Source: Micromonosporaceae bacterium
GTDB taxonomy: Bacteria; Actinomycetota; Actinomycetes; Mycobacteriales; Micromonosporaceae
NCBI GenBank assembly: GCA_019690055.1
Contig: JADGGF010000284.1
Span: forward strand, 1-6,062
Length of the DNA stretch: 6,062 bases
Direction of reading: 5' to 3'
This document shows positions 1-5,399 of this stretch, in pieces. The notes beneath the pieces were generated by a model that saw nothing but the letters and a program-made list of their open reading frames with translations, was not told the DNA's origin and ran no database searches. Position numbers and translations under genes: made by a program. Position 1 is the stretch's first letter. Each line of letters begins with the position of its first letter.

Positions 1-36
1 CCGTCAGGGTCGGCGCCCGCCGCCGTACGAAACCGT
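1..36 (-). other. short region downstream of hppA, no convincing terminator
   Basis: These bases follow the hppA stop codon. On the plus strand there is only a short inverted repeat, CGGCG at 11-15 and CGCCG at 21-25 around a 5-nt loop. It has no T-run on the transcript side, so I cannot call an intrinsic terminator. The true terminator may lie outside the window. Confidence 0.3.
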
Positions 37-2403
37 CTACCGCTTGGTGCCCGCCTTCGGCCGGGCCGCCTTCCCACCGGGCCGCCCGGAGGTTCCGGAG
101 GAGGCCGCGAGGTCAGCCGCGGTGACGAACGGCTTGCGCTTGCTGAACACGACCGCGGCGACGAGCACCGCCAAGGCCACGAGCGCGATGGTGATGCGCA
201 GAGCGTTGTTCTGCTCGGTGCCGATACTCCACAGAATCACGGCGGGCGCGATCAGCAGCGAGACCAGGTTCATCACCTTGATCAGCGGGTTGATGGCCGG
301 ACCGGCGGTGTCCTTGAAGGGGTCACCCACGGTGTCGCCGATGACGGTCGCGGCGTGCGCCGGGGAGCCCTTGCCGCCGTGCTTGCCGTCCTCGACCATC
401 TTCTTCGCGTTGTCCCAGGCGCCACCGGAGTTGGCGAGGAAGAGCGCCATGAGCGTCCCCGCACCGATCGCGCCGGCCAGGTAGGCGGCGAGGGCGCCCG
501 CGCCGAGGCCGAAGCCGACGGCGATCGGCGCCGTGATCGCGAGCAGACCGGGGGTGAGCAGCTCGCGCTGCGCATCCCGGGTGCAGATGTCGACCACCTT
601 GCCGTACTCGGGCCGCTGCGAGCCGTCCATGATGCCCGGGAACGACTGGAACTGCCGCCGGACCTCGAAGACGACCGCCATCGCCGCCCGGGAGACCGCG
701 TTGATGGCCAGCCCGGAGAAGAGGAAGACCACGGCCGCGCCGGCGAGCAGGCCGACCAGGTTGCGCGGGTCGGAGACGTTGAGCAGCCGGTCCAGCGAGA
801 AGTCCGGGCCAGCCCCGGCCCGGGTCAGGGCCGTGGTCACCGTGTCGGTGTAGGAGCCGAAGAGCGCGGTCGCCGCGAGCACGGCGGTCGCGATCGCGAT
901 GCCCTTGGTGATGGCCTTGGTGGTGTTGCCGACCGCGTCCAGCTCGGTCAGCGTGCGGGCCCCGGCCTGGTCGATGTCGCCCGACATCTCGGCGATGCCC
1001 TGGGCGTTGTCGGAGATCGGGCCGAACGTGTCCATGGCCACGATCACGCCGACCGTGGTGAGCAGGCCGGTGCCGGCCAGCGCCACCGCGAACAGCGCGA
1101 CCGTCCCGCCGCCGCCGATCAGGTAGGCGCCGAAGACGCCAGCCGCGATCACCAGGGCCGAGTAGACGGCCGACTCGAAGCCCACGGAGATGCCGGAGAG
1201 CACCACGGTCGCGGGCCCGGTCTCGGAGGACTTACCGATGTCGTTGACCGGCCGGCGGCCGGTCTCGGTGAAGTAGCCGGTGAGCCCCTGGATGATCGCC
1301 GCGAGCGCGATACCGATGACAACCGCGCCGATCGCGATCCACCGCGGGTTGCCCGCACGGTCGGCGAAGGCGCCCCCGATCTCGGCGAACGAGGACGGCA
1401 GGAAGGCGAACGACGCGATCGCGACCAGCACCGCACCGAGCGCGGCCGAGATATAGAAGGCCCGGTTGATCGCCGCCATGCCGGAACGGTCGGTGGGGCG
1501 CAGCCGGGTGATGAAGACGCCGAGGATCGCCACCAGGACGCCGATGGCGCTCACGATGAGCGGGAACACGAGACCGTCGGTGCCCCACACGGCGCGGCCG
1601 AGAATCAGCGCGGCGACGAGGGTGACCGCGTACGACTCGAAGAGGTCGGCCGCCATACCGGCGCAGTCGCCCACGTTGTCGCCCACGTTGTCGGCGATCG
1701 TGGCGGCGTTGCGCGGGTCGTCCTCGGGAATGTTCTGCTCCACCTTGCCGACGAGGTCCGCGCCGACGTCGGCCGCCTTGGTGAAGATGCCGCCACCGAC
1801 CCGCATGAACATGGCGAGCAGCGCGGCGCCGAAGCCGAAGCCCTCCAGCACCACCGGCGCGTCACCGCGGTAGATCAGCACGACGAGCGCGGCGCCGAAC
1901 AGGCCCAGGCCGACCGTGAGGAAGCCCACCACGCCGCCGGTGCGGAAGGCGATCTGCATGGCCTTCGTGCGACCACCGCCGCCCTTGCGGGCCGCCGCGG
2001 CGACCCTCAGGTTCGCCCGGGTGGCGAGCCACATGCCCGCGCCTCCGATGGCCGAGCTGAACAGCGCGCCGATGATGAAGAACACCGACCGGCCGATCTT
2101 CACCCCGGTCTCGCTGCCGGTGACCTCGGTGACGGGCAGGAAGAAGAGAAGCACGACGGCGATGACGACGAAGATGCCGAGCGTCTTGAACTGCCGCAGC
2201 AGGTACGCCTGAGCGCCCTCCTGAACCGCTCCGGCGATCTCCTGCATCTTCGGGGTACCCTTGCCGGTTCCCAGGACCGCCTTGACCAGCGCGGCGGCGA
2301 ATCCGAGCGCGACGAGCGCGATCACCGCAGCGACGATCACATAGGTCAGGTTCATGCCGGCCAGGGTCAGCTCGCCTTCGGCGGCGAGGGTAGGCCCGGA
2401 CAT
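37..2403 (-). CDS. hppA: K+-independent membrane-bound H+-translocating pyrophosphatase
   Basis: This 788-residue integral membrane protein hydrolyses pyrophosphate to phosphate and pumps protons across the cytoplasmic membrane. The family signature is complete: DVGADLVGKVE at 212-222, the DDPRN...DNVGDNVGD block at about 228-246, MDTFGPISDNAQGIAEMSGD at 457-476, and the C-terminal GGAWDNAKKMVEDG (660-673) and GDTVGDPFKDTAGPAINPL (689-707) blocks. These carry the Asp/Lys residues that bind Mg-PPi. GNTTKAITKG at 492-501 has Lys496 and Thr499, the known signature of K+-independent enzymes; K+-dependent ones have Ala and Gly there. Many hydrophobic segments fit the family's roughly 16 helices. 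The tail after about 760 is basic and low-complexity. The ATG at 2403 was chosen because AGGAGG lies 7 nt upstream; a GTG at 2430 would add nine residues but lacks that site. It follows the apgA-like gene after 187 bp. Family and reaction are certain; the proton specificity is inferred from the K+-independent class. Confidence 0.98.
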   Translation of the reverse strand: MSGPTLAAEGELTLAGMNLTYVIVAAVIALVALGFAAALVKAVLGTGKGTPKMQEIAGAVQEGAQAYLLRQFKTLGIFVVIAVVLLFFLPVTEVTGSETGVKIGRSVFFIIGALFSSAIGGAGMWLATRANLRVAAAARKGGGGRTKAMQIAFRTGGVVGFLTVGLGLFGAALVVLIYRGDAPVVLEGFGFGAALLAMFMRVGGGIFTKAADVGADLVGKVEQNIPEDDPRNAATIADNVGDNVGDCAGMAADLFESYAVTLVAALILGRAVWGTDGLVFPLIVSAIGVLVAILGVFITRLRPTDRSGMAAINRAFYISAALGAVLVAIASFAFLPSSFAEIGGAFADRAGNPRWIAIGAVVIGIALAAIIQGLTGYFTETGRRPVNDIGKSSETGPATVVLSGISVGFESAVYSALVIAAGVFGAYLIGGGGTVALFAVALAGTGLLTTVGVIVAMDTFGPISDNAQGIAEMSGDIDQAGARTLTELDAVGNTTKAITKGIAIATAVLAATALFGSYTDTVTTALTRAGAGPDFSLDRLLNVSDPRNLVGLLAGAAVVFLFSGLAINAVSRAAMAVVFEVRRQFQSFPGIMDGSQRPEYGKVVDICTRDAQRELLTPGLLAITAPIAVGFGLGAGALAAYLAGAIGAGTLMALFLANSGGAWDNAKKMVEDGKHGGKGSPAHAATVIGDTVGDPFKDTAGPAINPLIKVMNLVSLLIAPAVILWSIGTEQNNALRITIALVALAVLVAAVVFSKRKPFVTAADLAASSGTSGRPGGKAARPKAGTKR

Positions 2404-2590
2404 TCGTTGTCCTCCTGTACCAACCAACACGTATAGGACCGGCGCCCCTCAGGTCGCCGGCTGGGAGGGTCTCCGCGGGGGGATCGCCCCCAGGGAATCG
2501 GACGCACCGCCGCACGCGCCTCGCACCGAACATCTCGCAGGGACGGCGACGTGGTGCCAGCGGGCATCAGAACGATGACCGGGCGTTACT
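2404..2590 (-). promoter_or_regulatory. apgA-hppA intergenic region, probable hppA promoter
   Basis: This 187-bp gap is long for an operon-internal spacer in such a compact cluster and suggests that hppA has its own promoter. A TATACG hexamer on the minus strand (2435-2430) resembles a -10 element, but no good -35 box sits 16-18 bp upstream, so the assignment is weak. A short G:C hairpin, GGGGG (2478-2482) with CCCCC (2487-2491) around ATCG, lies midway. It could be part of a leader or of an upstream terminator, but it lacks a U-tract. Confidence 0.35.
2411..2416 (-). promoter_or_regulatory. hppA ribosome binding site
   Basis: On the minus strand AGGAGG is followed by a 7-nt spacer (ACAACGA) and then ATG at 2403. 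This perfect Shine-Dalgarno sequence fixes the hppA start and excludes the in-frame upstream GTG at 2430, which lies on the wrong side of it. Confidence 0.9.
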
Positions 2591-3370
2591 CTATCGGCCG
2601 CCTTCTGACCCGTCGTCAGCGCCTCCTGGCCTTGCCCGCGGGGCCCGGCGGACGCGCCAGGTGGTGGCGGACTCAGGCCGGGTCCCGGTGCCGGCCGCCC
2701 CCGCCGACGCCGTGCCGACCGGCCAGGACATCCTCACCTCGGTGCCGACCTCGCCGGGCCCGTCGAGAACCGCGAAGTCGGCCACGAGGCCCGCCAAGAG
2801 CGCCAGGCCCACGCCGATGCTCAACGCCTCCTCGTCGAGCACGTTGCGACCGGTGTCCTCGCCCGACGGCGCGACCGTTGCCCGCGCCACGATCTCGCCG
2901 GTTCCGCCGGCCAGCTCCTTGCGGGCCGCCTCCGCCGACCCCCGGTCGGTCACCCAGACCGTGAACCGGCCGCCTGACCCGCCGCGTCCCCGGTCCGGCG
3001 CCCCGTCGCTCATCGTCACCTCGATCGGGTCGGCCAGCCCGTCGCGGCGGTGCACCTTGACCGCGCGGGTACACGCCTCGCCGATGGCGAGGCGAATCTC
3101 GTCGAGCATCTCGTCGGCGACACCGGCCCGCCGGGCGACCGCGACCGCCACCATCCGAACCGTCCGGACGTACGCCGGGTCCGGGCTGAAGGTCAGGCAC
3201 ACCGTCGGGTGCGGGCGTGGAGGGCGGGCCGATGCATTGCCACGCGAAGCGTGCTCAGATGGCACGGGCGAAGCCTGCCCCGGTGGCACGGCGGGCGACG
3301 CGTGCTCCGATGGCGCGACGGGCGACGCAGGCCCCGACGGCGCGGCGGGCGGAACGTGCGCTGATGGCAT
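2591..3370 (-). CDS. HATPase_c_2-type anti-sigma factor-like protein, partner of BldG (ApgA/ORF3-like)
   Basis: With the ATG start the protein is 259 residues. Residues about 56-218 form a GHKL (SpoIIAB/RsbW-like) ATP-binding fold: a first strand and helix (TVCLTFSPDPAYVRTVRMV), an N-box helix DEIRLAIGEACTRAV (90-104), a G1-like VTDRGSA (140-146), a G2-like SIGVGLALL (184-192) and a final GTEVRMSW (209-216). Its position 44 bp after bldG argues that it is the cognate partner in a partner-switching module that binds BldG and/or a sigma factor; S. coelicolor ORF3/ApgA occupies the same place. The N-box Asn is Arg102 and the second G1 Gly is Ala146, so kinase activity is doubtful. Residues 1-50 are a Pro/Ala/Ser-rich tandem-repeat extension, and the C-terminal 40 residues are basic and disordered-looking. 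The start is uncertain: in-frame GTGs at 3403 and 3385 are alternatives, and none has a good Shine-Dalgarno site, so coupling to bldG translation is likely. Confidence 0.85.
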   Translation of the reverse strand: MPSAHVPPAAPSGPASPVAPSEHASPAVPPGQASPVPSEHASRGNASARPPRPHPTVCLTFSPDPAYVRTVRMVAVAVARRAGVADEMLDEIRLAIGEACTRAVKVHRRDGLADPIEVTMSDGAPDRGRGGSGGRFTVWVTDRGSAEAARKELAGGTGEIVARATVAPSGEDTGRNVLDEEALSIGVGLALLAGLVADFAVLDGPGEVGTEVRMSWPVGTASAGAAGTGTRPESATTWRVRRAPRARPGGADDGSEGGR

Positions 3371-3376
3371 GGGGTG
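3245..3376 (-). repeat. 27-bp imperfect tandem repeat inside the apgA-like gene
   Basis: Five head-to-tail units begin at 3245, 3269, 3296, 3323 and 3350. Four are 27 bp and the first is 24 bp. Each runs on the plus strand roughly as CGACGC(G/A)TGCTCCGATGGC followed by (A/G)CGGCGGG. Because 27 is a multiple of three, the repeat keeps the reading frame. It encodes nine-residue units such as PASPVAPSE, HASPAVPPG and QASPVPSE at the N-terminus of the ATPase-fold protein. The last unit runs six bases beyond the chosen ATG. It is probably a flexible linker or tail made by slippage. Confidence 0.85.
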
Positions 3377-3414
3377 CGATGACACGGGTCCTGGGTTAGC
3401 CACGGGCGCGTCGA

Positions 3415-3780
3415 CTACGAACCGGTCCTCGCGGCGCGGGCAGCGCCACCTCTGGTCGCGTCCTCGACCGATGCGTGAATGTCGAAGACCTTGTCCAGAC
3501 CCGTGATCCGGAACACCTTGAGCAGCCGCTCGTGCGGGCACACCAGGCCCAGCGACCCGTCGCGGGCCTTCAGACGGCGGTGCGCGCCGACGAGCACGCC
3601 CAGCCCTGTGGAGTCGAGAAAGTCGACCCGGCCGAGGTCCACCACGATGTGTCTGTCGCCGGCGTTGACCATCTCGATCAGGCGCTCCCGCAGCTTCGGC
3701 GCCGTATAGACGTCGACCTCGCCGCCGATCTCGAGCACCACGTACTCGGCGACCGTCCGGGCGGCCAGCGACAGTTCCAT
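3415..3780 (-). CDS. bldG: STAS-domain anti-anti-sigma factor, BldG-like
   Basis: This 121-residue cytoplasmic protein is almost entirely one STAS domain (about 3-105). The opening MELSLAARTVAEYVVLEIGG, then DVYTAPKLRERL and the DFLDSTGLGVLVGAHRRLKA block match the BldG family closely. Ser57 in LDSTGLG aligns with the phosphorylated serine of Streptomyces BldG and SpoIIAA. In this mechanism the unphosphorylated protein captures the ATPase-fold anti-sigma factor, freeing its sigma factor, and phosphorylation resets the switch. In Streptomyces, bldG is needed for aerial growth and antibiotic production. The start ATG has a GGGGG-type Shine-Dalgarno site (AAGGGGG, 5-nt spacer). The C-terminal 15 or so residues are Ala/Arg-rich and a little longer than in S. 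coelicolor BldG (113 residues as I recall). The adjacent downstream apgA-like gene supports the role. Confidence 0.95.
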   Translation of the reverse strand: MELSLAARTVAEYVVLEIGGEVDVYTAPKLRERLIEMVNAGDRHIVVDLGRVDFLDSTGLGVLVGAHRRLKARDGSLGLVCPHERLLKVFRITGLDKVFDIHASVEDATRGGAARAARTGS

Positions 3781-3800
3781 GACTGCCCCCTTCTCGCACG

Positions 3801-3826
3801 CGCCCGTCAAACGCTTGCGACGGGCG
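3801..3826 (-). promoter_or_regulatory. perfect stem-loop in the bldG leader
   Basis: CGCCCGTC (3801-3808) and GACGGGCG (3819-3826) are exact reverse complements around a 10-nt loop. The stem ends 20 nt before the bldG ATG, just upstream of its ribosome binding site. There is no U-tract on the transcript strand, so a terminator is unlikely. It could affect translation initiation or mRNA stability, or be an operator. The structure is seen directly; any function is inference. Confidence 0.55.
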
Positions 3827-3998
3827 AGCAGGCATGCGCCCGTTCGTGGACGCGGTACCTCACGGCATCTTGCCATTCTGGGCCGCCGTCGGTCACTTCC
3901 ACGCGACCCCCTTGATCTCGCCAATCACGACAACGCTACCGGTCGCGCGCCGCCACCGATCGCCCACCGCCGATGGCGGCGCGCCGCACCCGGCCGCG

Positions 3999-4117
3999 CG
4001 CGCGATATTGCGCGTCGCGTTGCGCCCTCCGGGGTAGCGCGCGGTATATCCCGCGCCGCGGTCTCGCGCGCGGTGTTGTCGCGCGCCGCGGTCTCGCGCG
4101 GCGTTGTTGCTCGCCGC
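3999..4117. repeat. array of four GC-armed inverted repeats, partly a ~30-bp tandem repeat
   Basis: Four short inverted repeats follow each other. CGCGC(3999-4003)/GCGCG(4010-4014) surrounds GATATT. GCGCGG(4039-4044)/CCGCGC(4051-4056) surrounds TATATC. CGCGCG(4067-4072)/CGCGCG(4080-4085) surrounds GTGTTGT. GCGGCG(4098-4103)/CGCCGC(4112-4117) surrounds TTGTTGCT. The last three lie in imperfect tandem units starting at 4037, 4066 and 4096, and the exact 19-mer CGCGCCGCGGTCTCGCGCG occurs at 4052-4070 and 4082-4100. The spacers are A/T- or T-rich, unlike the surroundings. Confidence 0.75.
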
Positions 4118-4199
4118 AGGAGCGCGTGCCCCGGCCGACCGCACGGACCGCCGGCCGGCGACCCACGGGCCCCGGTCGACCGTCAGCGTCGCGCGGTAG

Positions 4200-4574
4200 T
4201 CACTCGACCGGGCCGGCCCGCGCCGATCGTCGGGCCGCTCCCCATGGCGGCGTACCGGTCACAGCGACCTCGACCGTCACGATGACATCGAACCCGTCCA
4301 GGCGGCACGCGACGAGACTTGCGCCGTTGCGCGCGCTCACCTCGGCCGCGCGGGCACAGGCCGCTGACTCGCCATCCAAGACCTTCATCGCGGCGGCCAG
4401 CGCGGCGAGGTCGGCGGCCGCCTGAGCCCGGTGCCGGGCCACCGTCGCCGAGCCGATCACGACCAACGCCTGGGCCACCACGATCACGGCCAGCCCGACG
4501 GCCAGCACCCATACGCTGGCTGCTCCGCGGTCCCCGCGCGACAAGCCCCTTGGTTTCGATAGATACGGTTCCAT
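4200..4574 (-). CDS. TadE-like protein of the helicase/secretion-neighborhood family (Rv3654c-like)
   Basis: This 124-residue protein has a short basic leader ending in DRG (15-17), one hydrophobic helix (about 20-43) and then RHRAQAAADLAALAAA (47-62), the arginine/alanine-rich helix typical of TadE/TadG-type pseudopilins. GAASVW at 17-22 resembles a prepilin peptidase site, but the +5 residue is Trp instead of Glu. Cys73 and Cys90 could form a disulfide in the exported C-terminal part. I assign it to the family found next to tad genes in actinobacteria (Rv3654c is the M. tuberculosis example); its role is probably a minor component of the Flp/Tad apparatus. The ATG at 4574 is preceded by GAGGA with a 6-nt spacer, and the length fits the family. 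The frame stays open far upstream, so a longer form starting at 4727 (175 residues) is possible. The last 20 residues are basic and poorly conserved-looking. Confidence 0.8.
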   Translation of the reverse strand: MEPYLSKPRGLSRGDRGAASVWVLAVGLAVIVVAQALVVIGSATVARHRAQAAADLAALAAAMKVLDGESAACARAAEVSARNGASLVACRLDGFDVIVTVEVAVTGTPPWGAARRSARAGPVE

Positions 4575-4580
4575 CCAGCG

Positions 4581-4585
4581 TCCTC
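4581..4585 (-). promoter_or_regulatory. ribosome binding site that decides the TadE-like start at 4574
   Basis: On the minus strand GAGGA is followed by CGCTGG and then ATG at 4574. This spacing is near optimal and favours the short form over in-frame upstream starts such as the ATG at 4727, whose only Shine-Dalgarno-like sequence (GAGGG) lies just 2 nt away. Confidence 0.7.
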
Positions 4586-4680
4586 GTTGGGCTGACCGGG
4601 CGAGCCAGGGGCACGGGTCCCGGCCCGCCCGGTCAGCGGCCTCTTCGCCGGGCGCCAGCGACGGGCGTGGCCCGGCCTGC

Positions 4681-4756
4681 GTGACCTCGGCCTGCATCAC
4701 CTCGGCCGTCATCACCTTGGCCGTCATATCCCTCGGCCGGCATCGCCTCGCCCAGG
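4681..4756. repeat. 15-bp imperfect tandem repeat between the two TadE-like genes
   Basis: On the plus strand, units begin at 4681, 4696, 4711, 4726 and 4742, with the form ATCACCTCGGCCGTC. The second and third differ by one base, and the outer ones are more diverged (the fourth is 16 bp). The repeat lies in the 241-bp gap between the TadE-like genes. On the minus strand, in the frame of the downstream TadE-like gene, it reads MTAKV, MTAEV, MQAEV, TQAGP. It is either a neutral spacer expansion or part of a longer N-terminus. Confidence 0.75.
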
Positions 4757-4815
4757 GCACCATCCGTACCGTCGGCGCCCGGCCACGGCAGAGACGGTGG
4801 TCTCCGTGATGCCAG

Positions 4816-5214
4816 CTACTGATCGGGCTCGATAGCCGCGACAGCCGTGGCCGTGATGTCGAAGCCGGGCAGAATTCCCAGGTTCCGGTGCCGGCGCACC
4901 ACGACCCGGACCACATCTCCGTCAGCGCTGACCTCCACCACATCGGCCTCCACCGATGGCGGCGACGCGCCCCGGGCGGCGGCGAGGGCGATCTCGCGGG
5001 CGGCCGCCACACACCCGATCTGGTCACGGACGACGGCGAGCGCCCCGAGCCCGACCATGAGCAACAGCGCCAGCGCCGGCAGGCACGCCGCTATCTCGAC
5101 CGTCGCCGCCCCCACGTCACCGGCCAGGCGGAACCACCTCGGCCGACCCGCCCCGGCCACGGAGGTCCGCCGGCCACGGCTGCCGGCACGACCGCCGGCC
5201 GCAGGCGGAACCAT
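4816..5214 (-). CDS. TadE-like pseudopilin (Rv3655c-like)
   Basis: This 132-residue protein has a basic, Gly/Arg-rich leader of about 35 residues and a prepilin-like G35|AATVE40 junction in which Glu40 sits at +5. One strongly hydrophobic helix follows (about 41-65, IAACLPALALLLMVGLGALAV). A short extracytoplasmic domain starting VRDQIGCVAAAREIALAAARG then runs to the end. This architecture is that of TadE-family minor pseudopilins, which are needed for Flp pilus assembly. The start overlaps the stop of the pilin gene: ATG at 5214 shares its last base region with that TGA (TGATG), and a GTG at 5217 would overlap by four bases. Either way translation is probably coupled to the pilin gene, and no Shine-Dalgarno site is visible. 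A 241-bp gap with a tandem repeat separates it from the next TadE-like gene. Confidence 0.85.
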   Translation of the reverse strand: MVPPAAGGRAGSRGRRTSVAGAGRPRWFRLAGDVGAATVEIAACLPALALLLMVGLGALAVVRDQIGCVAAAREIALAAARGASPPSVEADVVEVSADGDVVRVVVRRHRNLGILPGFDITATAVAAIEPDQ

Positions 5215-5399
5215 CACTGCAGGGCCCGTTGCACGATCGCCGCGAGGGCTGATTGCACGGCATCCGACGTGAGCACCTTGAGCAGTACACCGGCGAACGC
5301 GACCGCAGCCAGCGTGCCCACCGCGTACTCAACCGTGGTCATCCCCGCGTCGGCCCGCCCGTCGAACCTCGCCATCAGCCTGGACATTGCTTTACGCAT
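5214..5399 (-). CDS. Flp-type pilin, small (DUF4244-like, Rv3656c-like)
   Basis: This 61-residue protein has a positively charged leader MRKAMSRLMARF and a class Flp prepilin site, AG19|MTTVEY25, with Glu at +5 and Tyr at +6. A single hydrophobic helix (about 26-46) and a short amphipathic tail follow. Cleavage after Gly19 by a TadV-type peptidase would leave about 42 residues, the typical size of Flp-type pilins. The likely role is the major subunit of a Tad pilus, polymerised by the adjacent Tad membrane proteins. ATG at 5399 is preferred: GAGAGGGG (5416-5409) lies 9 nt upstream. A TTG at 5408 would adjoin that site with no spacer. It lies 56 bp after the TadC-like gene and overlaps the TadE-like gene that follows. 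Confidence 0.88.
   Translation of the reverse strand: MRKAMSRLMARFDGRADAGMTTVEYAVGTLAAVAFAGVLLKVLTSDAVQSALAAIVQRALQ

Larger units (their letters stand above)
3781..4199. other. 419-bp non-coding spacer between tad cluster and bldG
   Basis: I see no convincing gene here on either strand. Open frames exist but encode only Arg/Ala/Gly-rich strings with no recognisable domain and no Shine-Dalgarno site. The stretch holds the bldG Shine-Dalgarno (3786-3792), a perfect 8-bp stem-loop (3801-3826), a CCGCC/GGCGG inverted repeat (3967-3979), a (CG)5 run (3995-4004) and an array of GC-armed inverted repeats (3999-4117). The bldG promoter must lie here or upstream, but I could not find a convincing -35/-10 pair. 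The related Streptomyces locus has a DEAD/DEAH helicase gene in this place; nothing of it is visible. Confidence 0.7.

Noticed and set aside
2404..2430. GTG start at 2430 extending HppA by nine residues
   Set aside because: The perfect AGGAGG at 2411-2416 lies inside this extension and serves the ATG at 2403.
355..2436. 693-residue open frame on the plus strand opposite hppA
   Set aside because: Its product is a Asp/Arg/Gly/His-rich string without a domain. It is the usual antisense shadow of a long GC-rich gene, and hppA on the other strand is unmistakable.
2661..3506. 281-residue plus-strand open frame opposite the apgA-like gene
   Set aside because: It is Ser/Pro/Arg/Gly-rich with no recognisable domain, and mirrors a real gene including its tandem repeat.
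3781..3960. bldG promoter elements such as TAGCGT or GTGACC/CAAGAT on the minus strand
   Set aside because: Each matches the consensus at only about half the positions or has poor spacing, so I could not choose one over chance.
3999..4117. CRISPR array or small RNA terminator series in the hairpin region
   Set aside because: The units are adjacent without unique spacers of constant length, the repeats diverge, and no U-tracts follow the stems.
3893..4144. Possible 83-residue minus-strand gene in the tad-bldG spacer
   Set aside because: It needs a GTG start without Shine-Dalgarno site, is Arg/Ala/Gly-rich because of the repeat, and matches no family I know. Its third-position GC is no higher than the local background.
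3779..4285. 168-residue plus-strand frame crossing the spacer
   Set aside because: It overlaps the ends of two supported minus-strand genes and encodes an Arg/Pro/Ala-rich low-complexity string.
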